Shown here: one piece after another, positions 44,816-50,638 of the stretch
Layout of the letters: every line of letters starts with the position of its first letter
Numbering within the stretch: the stretch's first letter is position 1
Assembly: GCA_029219885.1 (NCBI GenBank)
Contig: JAQXUH010000037.1
Span: forward strand, 1 to 50,638
Length of the DNA stretch: 50,638 nucleotides
DNA from: Eubacteriales bacterium
Lineage (GTDB): Bacteria > Bacillota > Clostridia > Oscillospirales > Acutalibacteraceae
Direction of reading: 5' to 3'
Position numbers and translations under genes: made by a program
The notes under the pieces: model-generated
Seen by the model: only the letters and a program-made list of their open reading frames with translations
What the model was told of the DNA's origin: nothing
The model's database searches: none

Positions 44816-45292
44816 TTATTTAACTTTGTCAAACTTATAATGCTTTACGCCAAATGCACCGTCAAATTCCTGAACATTGACAGTATCACCGATTTCAAAG
44901 TCAAATGGAGTAATGCGAAATTCTGAATAATAAACCTCGTTGCCTTCATTATCATAATAGAAAAATCCGTCATCAAGATTTCTGCCAACAGGCAAATCAG
45001 ATATTTCTATTTGATATTCCTGAATAGGCTGAGTGCTGTCAAAACAATTGTTTATCCAGTAATAAGTTCCCATAAAAACGCCGGAAATAATAAAGCAAGC
45101 AAACAATATAGATGCAAATGATTTTTCCACTATTGACTTATTCAGGCTGAATAACAATAGAACAAATGTTATTATTGCCAAAACAATAAATTGCAGTATA
45201 CCAACATTTCCGCCGATTAAACTTCCGTAAACCACAATTAACGAAAATAGTATAATCAGAGAAATAATAGATTTAATAATGGTCTTTTTCAT
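44816..45292 (-). CDS. Hypothetical membrane protein with extracytoplasmic C-terminus
   Basis: 158 residues; not recognised. Three membrane segments (about 7-26, 30-50, 58-80) then a hydrophilic tail of about 75 residues (EYQIEISDLPVGRNLDDGFF...GDTVNVQEFDGAFGVKHYKF) likely outside. SD GAGAGG lies before the ATG. A small upstream reading frame (45273-45353) overlaps its start. AT-rich lineage-specific region. Confidence 0.7.
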   Translation of the reverse strand: MKKTIIKSIISLIILFSLIVVYGSLIGGNVGILQFIVLAIITFVLLLFSLNKSIVEKSFASILFACFIISGVFMGTYYWINNCFDSTQPIQEYQIEISDLPVGRNLDDGFFYYDNEGNEVYYSEFRITPFDFEIGDTVNVQEFDGAFGVKHYKFDKVK

Positions 45293-45353
45293 TTATTACC
45301 TCTCGTCTTTGCAGAAAATAACCTAAATCGTTTGCCGAATTATTTATTGTCAT
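45273..45353 (-). CDS. Possible 26-residue leader peptide overlapping next gene start
   Basis: ATG at 45351-45353 is preceded by AAGGTG 6 nt upstream. It encodes MTINNSANDLGYFLQRREV, ending INEKDHY, and stops 19 nt inside the downstream membrane-protein gene in another frame. The good ribosome site and overlap suggest a translated upstream frame that could couple to or regulate the next gene; it may also be chance. Confidence 0.3.
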   Translation of the reverse strand: MTINNSANDLGYFLQRREVINEKDHY

Positions 45354-45358
45354 TTAAT

Positions 45359-45412
45359 TCACCTTAAGCAAGTACAAAACAAAGCAAAAGCAAACATTAT
45401 AATTAAGCTCAT
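45359..45412 (-). CDS. Possible 17-residue hydrophobic peptide
   Basis: ATG directly follows a stop codon of another small frame (TAAATG at 45410-45415). It encodes MSLIIMFAFALFCTCLR, a membrane-like peptide, and its TGA overlaps the ribosome site of the next small frame. Suggestive spacing, no family support. Confidence 0.25.
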   Translation of the reverse strand: MSLIIMFAFALFCTCLR

Positions 45413-45509
45413 TTAATAAAACTTCCAAATTAAAAAAACACCAATTCCTGCAAGTATTGCTCTTATTAAGTCAATTATTCTAAAGTGAAAATTCAAAAAG
45501 TTTTTTCAT
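45413..45509 (-). pseudogene. Possible frameshifted small membrane-protein gene
   Basis: A good ribosome site (GGGAGAG) precedes ATG at 45507-45509, encoding MKKLFEFSL then TAG at 45480-45482. In the -1/+2 frame the sequence continues as HFRIIDLIRAILAGIGVFLIWKFY to TAA at 45413-45415. The two parts together look like a single-pass protein of about 33 residues broken by a frameshift, or a short leader followed by a TTG-started peptide (45413-45496). Confidence 0.3.
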
Positions 45510-45536
45510 TATATCTCTCCCTGAGCAAAAACCGAT

Positions 45537-46196
45537 TTAAACGAAATTTATCATATCTTTATACGAAATAATAAATCTTGCAATATAAATCATGCAAAGT
45601 ATGGATAATAAAATAATTACCAAAATGTCTAACACAGTGTTTTTAAAAAACGGCGGAAAAGGAATTTCCAATATAAATAACACAAATAATGAAATAAGCA
45701 AAGCATAAACAAAAATATTAAATATCAATCCGAGCACAAGTGAGAATTTCAAAGTATTTTTAATATGTTTACTTGTTTCTTCCTCGGTCACTGATTTTAA
45801 ATATGCTTTTTTGGTAACGGGAAACTCCGCTTTTAATCTGTTTATGCAGCCGTTCATTGTGCTTTTTACATAATCATAGCTCAGAAGTATATTAAGTTGA
45901 GTGGTTTCTCTTGCTTTCATATCAATAATAATTGTTTGTTCGGGAAGCCAGAAATCAAACGACACAACGGAAGAAAAAGCATAAGCAAACCAATTATTCT
46001 TAAATAGTGTATACTTAAAGGGAAATTTCTTTTTATATGTAGTTTTTAAAATAATTTTATCGCTGGCAGGAAGTTCATAAGTAGTAACTGTATATTTACT
46101 GTCGCTGTTTGTATCAATCTTTTTATCTTCCTGCATACCGTCAGCAGAAAACAGCTCTACGCTATAATCAGCAGGATATTTTATTGTAACTGTCAT
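45537..46196 (-). CDS. Hypothetical membrane protein with N-terminal soluble domain
   Basis: 219 residues; not recognised. A beta-rich N-terminal region (about 1-130: YSVELFSADG, KYTVTTYELPASDKIILKTTYKKKF) precedes two membrane segments (about 150-175 and 184-210). No good ribosome site is visible before the ATG, so the start is uncertain and the gene could be N-terminally truncated; the upstream frame is closed by a stop within about 25 nt. It follows the 149-residue membrane-protein gene by 23 nt. Confidence 0.6.
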   Translation of the reverse strand: MTVTIKYPADYSVELFSADGMQEDKKIDTNSDSKYTVTTYELPASDKIILKTTYKKKFPFKYTLFKNNWFAYAFSSVVSFDFWLPEQTIIIDMKARETTQLNILLSYDYVKSTMNGCINRLKAEFPVTKKAYLKSVTEEETSKHIKNTLKFSLVLGLIFNIFVYALLISLFVLFILEIPFPPFFKNTVLDILVIILLSILCMIYIARFIISYKDMINFV

Positions 46197-46219
46197 AGGT
46201 AAAACTGTCTACTTTTTCA

Positions 46220-46669
46220 CTATTTTTGTTTTGCTGTTTTTGTGCCTAAAAGCATAGACAAGCATGGCAATACTGCTGATAATACGGCAATAGCTGATTC
46301 GACTGATTTTTCAAAACTTAATTCAACGCTGAACTGCCAAATTAAATCTATAGTATACACATATACAGAATTAAGATATATTCCTAAATAAGACATAACA
46401 GAGACTTCAAAGATAATTACAATAACAGCTATAAGCAGCAAAACCGCAAGCTGAATTAAAAAGCCTTGCTTATGCATTTTTTCTGCAAAGAAATGTCCGA
46501 AAATAAAATTTAAAATCAGTACTGAAACGATTAGAACAATATCTGTAATTATATCAGAAATAAAAGTTGTATGTAAATTGCTAAGCCAAAACACACTTAA
46601 CAAATCATAGCACAATATAACCGCCGCAGATGAAACTAAAGAAAGCAGCGTTTGCGTAAAATATTTCAT
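46220..46669 (-). CDS. Hypothetical membrane protein, about four transmembrane segments
   Basis: 149 residues; not recognised. Membrane segments at about 6-28, 36-60, 70-92 and 125-143. SD AGAGGT lies before ATG. AT-rich. First of the small membrane-protein group running down to 44362. Confidence 0.68.
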   Translation of the reverse strand: MKYFTQTLLSLVSSAAVILCYDLLSVFWLSNLHTTFISDIITDIVLIVSVLILNFIFGHFFAEKMHKQGFLIQLAVLLLIAVIVIIFEVSVMSYLGIYLNSVYVYTIDLIWQFSVELSFEKSVESAIAVLSAVLPCLSMLLGTKTAKQK

Positions 46670-46750
46670 TATAATACCTCTAACAAAATCGAATTAAGAA
46701 GTAATTCATTTTGAACAATTCATTTGCTTTTTTCGGTTAGTGATTAACTG

Positions 46751-48427
46751 TCAGCCGACTTTTTCGCAGGCGGAAATGTTTTTACCTGAATAAGTAATTT
46801 TAACTTTATCACCGGCGTTTAACAAAAGCATATTTTCGTTTGCAGATGCCTTGGCTCTGTAAAGATTATTATTTTCGTCAATCAGGTAGATATATGTATT
46901 TCCGTCAATATCTATATATTTAATTGAAGAAATGGTAACAGTAGTTTCCTCTGAATCAGTTGTGATTTCAGCATTTTCTATACCAAGTGCAGTTTTGTAC
47001 TTTTTAATACATTCAGCCTGTGTTGAAGCGGTTGCAACAATATTATACTGCTCAACATTAACTGCCGCGTAAAGCTTAACCAATCCGCCTGAATCTTTCA
47101 AAACCATAATATATGTGGGGTTGCCGTCAATATTTATCAGCGACGGGAAAGACGCCTGATAGCCTTTTTCCTGAACTTCGCCCTCTGCGGCTGACATTGC
47201 AGATTTTTCATCGGCACCTGAAACAGAATAGTAACGGCTCTCCCCTGTGCGTTCATTTGCCAAAAGGAAACCGATATTTGAGCTGTCGCCGTTTACCGAT
47301 GTAATTCCTGTATAAATCCAGATGTCGCCATCCTTAGCAACATATCCGTAATCGGTAATCGGTTCTTCGTCTGCCTCGTCTTCTTCGGAATAATATGTTG
47401 TAACCTGCTTGCAGTCTTTTTTTGCAAACAAGCTGTTTATGTAGCCGTTTTGGAGTTTGCCGTACCAATTGTACTGAGTGCAGATAAGGTCGCCGTAGAA
47501 AACTACATCAACCCATTTCGGTATATTATCCACATCATATTTAACAGTTTCTCCGCTTACAGGGTCAAGAACGATGCAGCCGATAACGGTTTTACCACCG
47601 AACAATGCTATTGTTTTGTCGATTATTGATACAACATAATAAGGCTTGCCGTTTTCGTCAATTTCAAAATGTAAATTTTCAAGCATTAAGGTGGGATATT
47701 CTGACCAGATATGTCTGTGGGCGTCCTCGGAAAAATACGCAGAGGGAACATATTTCATACCGTCAGATTTTTCAAAAGAAGCCGACATTGAAACAGGGTC
47801 AACAGTAACATATCCACCTACTCCATTATCCTTATTATTCATCCATTTGAAAAATCCTGCATATTCAAGTGCAGAAACCTTTATTGGCTTTGAGTTATAA
47901 TCAATCTGCGTATAGTCGTATGAAACATTAAACTGGCTCACCACATCGGAAAGAGAGCCGATTTCACGGTCGCCAAGCATCTGTGCTGATGCAGTATCCA
48001 TAAGGGCAATTGAGTCTGTGCCCACAGATTCGGCTAAATCTGTTGAAAAATCTGCGTCATTAACCTTTAAAATTTTTGAATATGATGACGCATTAAAAAA
48101 TGAACTGCTTACAGCTGCGATAACTAATATTACCGCAGTAAGTACAATAGGAACTATGTAATGCTTAATTTCAAAATTGAATTTTGAAAAAGTCTTTTTT
48201 CTTCCCTTTGAGCCTACTTTTTTGCTGTAAGTTACCCAACCGAAATCTTTACAGCCTTTAGCAAGGCGTTCCACAACTATAAAAATAATGATAGCGATAT
48301 CTATCAAAATCCACAATCCCAAATTGTGAATGTTAAATGCAGGACAAAAGGTATAAATACACAGTCCTGAAAATGCCAACGAAACAACTGCTCCGAGTAT
48401 GTATGGTATAATGTTAATCTTTTTCAT
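46751..48427 (-). CDS. Large membrane-anchored protein with extracellular domain
   Basis: 558 residues; family not firmly recognised. Two N-terminal membrane segments (about 7-30 and 35-52), a basic loop (KKVGSKGRKKTFSKF), a third segment (about 91-111), then about 445 extracellular residues, beta-rich and acidic, with GYVTVDPVSMSASFEKSDG, HRHIWSEYPTLMLENLHFEI and a C-terminal small domain (NLYRAKASANENMLLLNAGDKVKITYSG). No catalytic motif seen. Weak ribosome site (GAAAG). Similar proteins are seen in Clostridia without assigned function (recollection). A surface sensor or envelope factor is possible. Confidence 0.75.
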   Translation of the reverse strand: MKKINIIPYILGAVVSLAFSGLCIYTFCPAFNIHNLGLWILIDIAIIIFIVVERLAKGCKDFGWVTYSKKVGSKGRKKTFSKFNFEIKHYIVPIVLTAVILVIAAVSSSFFNASSYSKILKVNDADFSTDLAESVGTDSIALMDTASAQMLGDREIGSLSDVVSQFNVSYDYTQIDYNSKPIKVSALEYAGFFKWMNNKDNGVGGYVTVDPVSMSASFEKSDGMKYVPSAYFSEDAHRHIWSEYPTLMLENLHFEIDENGKPYYVVSIIDKTIALFGGKTVIGCIVLDPVSGETVKYDVDNIPKWVDVVFYGDLICTQYNWYGKLQNGYINSLFAKKDCKQVTTYYSEEDEADEEPITDYGYVAKDGDIWIYTGITSVNGDSSNIGFLLANERTGESRYYSVSGADEKSAMSAAEGEVQEKGYQASFPSLINIDGNPTYIMVLKDSGGLVKLYAAVNVEQYNIVATASTQAECIKKYKTALGIENAEITTDSEETTVTISSIKYIDIDGNTYIYLIDENNNLYRAKASANENMLLLNAGDKVKITYSGKNISACEKVG

Positions 48428-48483
48428 AATCTTTCAATTCCTTAATATAGTATTTTGAGGTGATTTTGTTTTGGTTTCAAAAT

Positions 48484-48819
48484 TCAATTGCTTAAAGTTT
48501 TTTCATAGTAAATTGTTTGAGGGCTGATGGTATCGTCCTCGGTAATTACTTGAATATACCTGCCATCATTTGAGGTGCGGCACATAGGAGAAACCAGCCA
48601 TTGAGAGAAAACGGAGTTCCCTTTTTGATATGCTTTCAACTGATTGTCAAATGAAACATCTTCCGGTACGGCGTCTGCCTTTACATATAATGCGTTGCCG
48701 TATTCTACCGAGCTGTAATCTTCCGCCACCTTGGCGTCATACGAATTGTAATCATAAACAGAGTACTCCGAAAAGCATACAGCAAGCAGAATTAATACAG
48801 ATATAATCGTTTTTTTCAT
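48484..48819 (-). CDS. Small secreted or lipid-free exported hypothetical protein
   Basis: 111 residues. Starts MKKTIISVLILLAVCFSEYS, a short signal peptide or anchor; the mature part is acidic and Tyr-rich and contains CRTSNDGRYIQVITEDDTIS. The cysteine at 15 is followed by FSE, a poor lipobox. No strong ribosome site. It lies 56 nt upstream of the large membrane-anchored protein and likely shares its transcript. Confidence 0.62.
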   Translation of the reverse strand: MKKTIISVLILLAVCFSEYSVYDYNSYDAKVAEDYSSVEYGNALYVKADAVPEDVSFDNQLKAYQKGNSVFSQWLVSPMCRTSNDGRYIQVITEDDTISPQTIYYEKTLSN

Positions 48820-48852
48820 AATATACCATACTTTAAATAATAGTCTATTAAA

Positions 48853-48881
48853 ATTATAATAAATTAGCCGACATTTGTAAA
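48853..48881 (-). promoter_or_regulatory. Promoter of secreted/membrane protein operon
   Basis: TTTACA (48876-48881), 17 bp, TATAAT (48853-48858) on the minus strand. It could drive 48819 leftwards through the membrane-protein cluster. Confidence 0.6.
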
Positions 48882-48966
48882 TGTTTTCAATCTACAACTG
48901 CACTATATCGTACATAAAAGCCACGTGTTCAAAAAAAGCATTACTATTTGGCGAATTAGTACGGTT

Positions 48967-49245
48967 TTATATAAAAACAGTTTCTTTATTTGAAAATTTT
49001 TGTATATCACAGTCTGACAAATCGGTTATAACTTTTATTCCGTTTTGGCAATCAGCAAATTCTTCTATCCATAAAACTATTTTATCAAGAACTTCTTTTG
49101 CATCATCACTATTTATAACAGATTCAGCGTTGCCATCATATAGCCATCTATCCAAGGCAATTTTTAGTTCGTCAAATGTAAAATTAACTTCTTTTGGAAT
49201 TTCGACAACAGCAATAGGATATTGTATTGAAATCAGAAATTTCAA
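48967..49245 (-). CDS. Small hypothetical acidic protein
   Basis: 92 residues from TTG at 49243-49245 (MKFLISIQYPIAVVEIPKE), with GGAGGT 7 nt upstream; a second TTG at 49263 lies before the ribosome site. It contains FTFDELKIALDRWLYDG and VLDKIVLWIEEFADCQNGIK, helical and acidic, with no signal peptide. Not recognised. Monocistronic-looking. The 49264-49420 stretch upstream is AT-rich, with no gene seen. Confidence 0.6.
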   Translation of the reverse strand: MKFLISIQYPIAVVEIPKEVNFTFDELKIALDRWLYDGNAESVINSDDAKEVLDKIVLWIEEFADCQNGIKVITDLSDCDIQKFSNKETVFI

Positions 49246-49420
49246 AATAATTACCTCCGGCAAATTTACAGTAAAAAGAATGTGTTATGTTTTTATAACG
49301 ACCTAATTATAATATATGATTTTGAGGTGGAATTTTCAATAAAAAATGCAAAACTATGCTATAAAAATGACAAAAAAATCAAGCATTTGGTTAAAATACT
49401 TTATTTTAGATATTGAAATA

Positions 49421-49471
49421 GCAAAAAGCACCTGCCGTAGCAAGTGCTTTTTGGTGCGGGGGATGGGACTT
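49421..49471 (-). repeat. tRNA 3'-end fragment plus terminator, copy 1
   Basis: Minus strand: the last 20 nt of a tRNA-like gene (AAGTCCCATCCCCCGCACCA, CCA at 49452-49454), followed by a hairpin terminator (AAAGCACTTGC with GCAGGTGCTTT and a T-run). Positions 49425-49471 repeat at 49573-49619 with one mismatch. The upstream part of the tRNA is missing. Confidence 0.7.
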
Positions 49472-49560
49472 TCCTCTTGCTATCGAAAGGTCCACTGGAC
49501 CTTTCTCCTAAATTCTCTGCACGATGTTTGAGAATTTAGAGCCACGTCTTCAAGTCCCAT
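49463..49560. other. 98-nt hairpin-rich element bounded by inverted ATGGGACTT
   Basis: ATGGGACTT (49463-49471) and its exact reverse complement (49552-49560) bracket two strong palindromes: GAAAGGTCCA/TGGACCTTTC (49485-49505, loop of one base) and CTAAATTCTC/GAGAATTTAG (49508-49539, loop of 12). The whole could fold as a three-way junction. No reading frame worth calling. It could be a MITE-like insertion, a structured RNA or a by-product of recombination. Confidence 0.5.
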
Positions 49561-49572
49561 AATTATATAATT

Positions 49573-49680
49573 AAAGCACTTGCCGTAGCAAGTGCTTTTT
49601 GGTGCGGGGGATGGGACTTGAACCCACATGAAATTGCTTTCACTAGAACCTGAGGGTAACGCCACCTTGGTGAAAGCACA
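49573..49680 (-). pseudogene. tRNA-Leu-like 3' portion plus terminator, copy 2 (5' half absent)
   Basis: Minus strand: T-arm GTGGGTTCAAGTCCCAT, acceptor 3' strand CCCCCGC, discriminator A and CCA (49600-49602), then the duplicated terminator hairpin. Upstream is a 9-bp hairpin (TGCTTTCAC 49635-49643 with GTGAAAGCA 49670-49678) whose loop contains GGTTCTAG-like tRNA-Leu sequence, but the required 5' acceptor GCGGGGG and D-arm are absent. It therefore looks like a tRNA remnant rather than a working tRNA. The identity as Leu is tentative. Confidence 0.5.
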
Positions 49681-49755
49681 TAAACTATCAATTGCTTTTT
49701 AATCACTATTAATATAAAGCATTGAGTAAATCTCTCAAATCACTATTAAAGAAAT

Positions 49756-49804
49756 AGAAAATCCCTCCTGTCAGATACATTACACCTGATAGGAGGGAAT
49801 TTGA
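49756..49804 (-). terminator. Terminator of SPPTG surface-protein gene
   Basis: ATCCCTCCTGTCAG pairs with CTGATAGGAGGGAAT (one G-T/mismatch), with T-rich sequence following on the minus strand. The rest of 49681-49755 is AT-rich, with no gene seen. Confidence 0.75.
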
Positions 49805-49824
49805 TAGTGTGTCGACAAACACAT

Positions 49825-50133
49825 TTATTGTTTTATTTGCTTAATGTTATTCCTTTTTCCACGCATTGCCGTTACAGTTAATACGCCGCTACTGATGAAC
49901 AGAAATGGAGTCAAAATATCCAAATTGCTGTCATTGCCTGTCGGCGGAGATTTGGAATCCGTATTTGTGTTTGCAGTAAATGAAGCTTCATCGGAAGGTG
50001 CTTCAATGTGTGCAATCACTTCCATACTGCTATTTGCCTGTGATGCAAAAGCATTCACAGGTAATAATAAAGCTATAAGAAGCACAGGAATAAACACAAA
50101 GCTCAAATACTTATTTAGCCTTATCTTTTTCAT
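49825..50133 (-). CDS. Small sortase-anchored surface protein (SPPTG motif)
   Basis: 102 residues: signal peptide (about 1-30, KKIRLNKYLSFVFIPVLLIA, cleaved after AFA), a Ser/Thr/Asp-rich mature segment of only about 30 residues, the sorting motif SPPTG at 62-66, a hydrophobic span (about 72-90) and a basic tail (RGKRNN). SPPTG is an LPXTG variant. Inference: a short cell-wall-linked peptide or pilus-type subunit accompanying the larger surface protein encoded 33 nt upstream. No convincing ribosome site is seen before the ATG, so coupling to the upstream gene is possible. Confidence 0.72.
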   Translation of the reverse strand: MKKIRLNKYLSFVFIPVLLIALLLPVNAFASQANSSMEVIAHIEAPSDEASFTANTNTDSKSPPTGNDSNLDILTPFLFISSGVLTVTAMRGKRNNIKQIKQ

Positions 50134-50166
50134 TTCAGATAAAAAGAACTATAAAGCATCAACCGA

Positions 50167-50638
50167 TTAACTGCGCTCAAATAATGAACTGTGGAATGTT
50201 ATTGTGCCGCTGTAATCACCTGCAATATCCGAAAGAGTCTGATCGTACAGAGCATTTTGGTTCAACGCAAGATTAACAGGCTGTGTTCTTCCCTGCGCAT
50301 CGGATAAGAATGTGCAGAGATGATAGCCGTATGTTCCCGGCTCAGCTGTGTTATTTATAGGATCATAGGTGTTTATGTTGTCAACGGTTACTGTTGTATC
50401 ATAAACATCATAAGAAATCTTGAATGGAGTCTCAGTATTCTGCTGCTCAAGGTAGAACTGATTGTCTGTTGAATTAGCATCTTTCATATAAACAGTTACA
50501 CCCTGATTACTTTTTAGGTTAAGCTCGGTTGCTTCAACCTCAAAGCGATATATTGCATAGTGGTCTGCATCTATGCTGTCCGGTTGAGTGAGTGTTCCGA
50601 AGTCAACTGTTTCAGGTATAGTGATAACATACGACACA
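50167..50638 (-). CDS. Secreted surface protein, C-terminal part (N-terminus beyond window)
   Basis: At least 156 residues are visible; the frame is open to the right edge, so the gene probably starts outside. It has beta-rich sequence with VITIPETVDFGTL, the IPxxVDFG pattern common at the start of Ig-like or WxL/TasA-like domains of Firmicute surface proteins, then YRFEVEATELNLKSNQG and GTYGYHLCTFL. It ends SGTITFHSSLFERS without an anchor, so it may be held by partners such as the SPPTG protein immediately downstream. Confidence 0.68.
   Translation of the reverse strand, partial: VSYVITIPETVDFGTLTQPDSIDADHYAIYRFEVEATELNLKSNQGVTVYMKDANSTDNQFYLEQQNTETPFKISYDVYDTTVTVDNINTYDPINNTAEPGTYGYHLCTFLSDAQGRTQPVNLALNQNALYDQTLSDIAGDYSGTITFHSSLFERS

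Noticed and set aside
49425-49619. CRISPR-like direct repeats
   Set aside because: Only two copies 148 bp apart, and the repeat is a tRNA end plus terminator; no cas genes.
49480-49665. Minus-strand 61-residue reading frame through the tRNA-like region (WVQVPSPAP)
   Set aside because: It is a read-through of tRNA T-arm, acceptor and terminator sequence; the protein has no coding character.
49600-49680. Functional tRNA-Leu on the minus strand
   Set aside because: The T-arm, acceptor 3' strand and CCA are present, but no 5' acceptor (GCGGGGG) or D-arm exists nearby, so no cloverleaf forms.

Overview
This 50.6 kb window looks like the chromosome of an anaerobic Clostridia-type Firmicute, probably a gut Oscillospiraceae/Ruminococcaceae relative. 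The reasons are inference from gene content: low-to-moderate GC, AGGAGG-type ribosome sites, a SigH-like sigma factor, an ECF transporter module, a GPH-type sugar symporter at each of two loci, a PPi-type phosphofructokinase, a 4-hydroxybutyrate/butyryl-CoA-type CoA-transferase and a ClpE-type unfoldase. Many promoters are near-consensus sigma-A sites, most with exactly 17-bp spacers. No species call is possible.

Layout. (a) 1-2274, minus: a GPH sugar symporter (cut by the window edge) behind a ROK repressor gene, driven by a perfect TTGACA-17-TATAAT promoter with an apparent operator in its spacer. (b) 2468-3058, minus: a five-tRNA array (Gly-TCC, Arg-TCT, His-GTG, Gln-TTG, Lys-TTT) with its own promoter and terminator. 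(c) 3073-15764, minus: a thirteen-gene, tightly packed operon ruvC-ruvA-ruvB-glmM-methyltransferase-ecfA1-ecfA2-ecfT-truA-DUF5711-cvpA-pgsA-clpE: recombination, cell-wall precursor, vitamin uptake, tRNA modification, phospholipid and proteostasis genes. (d) 15803-18055: a divergent pair, a winged-helix/LicC-type nucleotidyltransferase and an octopine/nopaline-dehydrogenase-like protein. (e) 18066-21785: an Fe-S flavodoxin, a CDF cation exporter and a cytoplasmic GH2 glycosidase. (f) 21796-26306, minus: ilvB-ilvN-leuC-leuD plus a small unknown gene (branched-chain amino acid synthesis). (g) 26378-31820, plus: ychF, a SigH-like sigma factor, a zinc-ribbon protein, tRNA-Ser and a large two-module glycosyltransferase. 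(h) 31860-34308, minus: an acetyl-CoA hydrolase/transferase-family CoA-transferase and a lipoyl-less E2-like acyltransferase. (i) 34356-37177, plus: a GH110-like beta-helix glycosidase translationally coupled to a PPi-type phosphofructokinase. (j) 37189-40244, minus: an M20 peptidase and a second GPH symporter. (k) 40296-44263, plus: an aconitase X large/small pair followed by a 2,4-dienoyl-CoA-reductase-like flavoenzyme. (l) 44362-50638, minus: lower-GC, lineage-specific DNA with small membrane and secreted proteins, very short ORFs, a duplicated tRNA 3'-end plus terminator, a hairpin-rich element, and sortase-type surface proteins running off the right edge.

How it fits together. The two GPH symporters, the cytoplasmic GH2 and GH110-like enzymes and the PPi-PFK suggest uptake of intact glycosides and intracellular cleavage into glycolysis. 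The most novel-looking systems are the aconitase X plus OYE-type reductase operon (a possible dehydrate-then-reduce pathway with unknown substrate), the CoA-transferase/E2-like pair, and the tRNA-derived repeat region near 49.4-49.7 kb.
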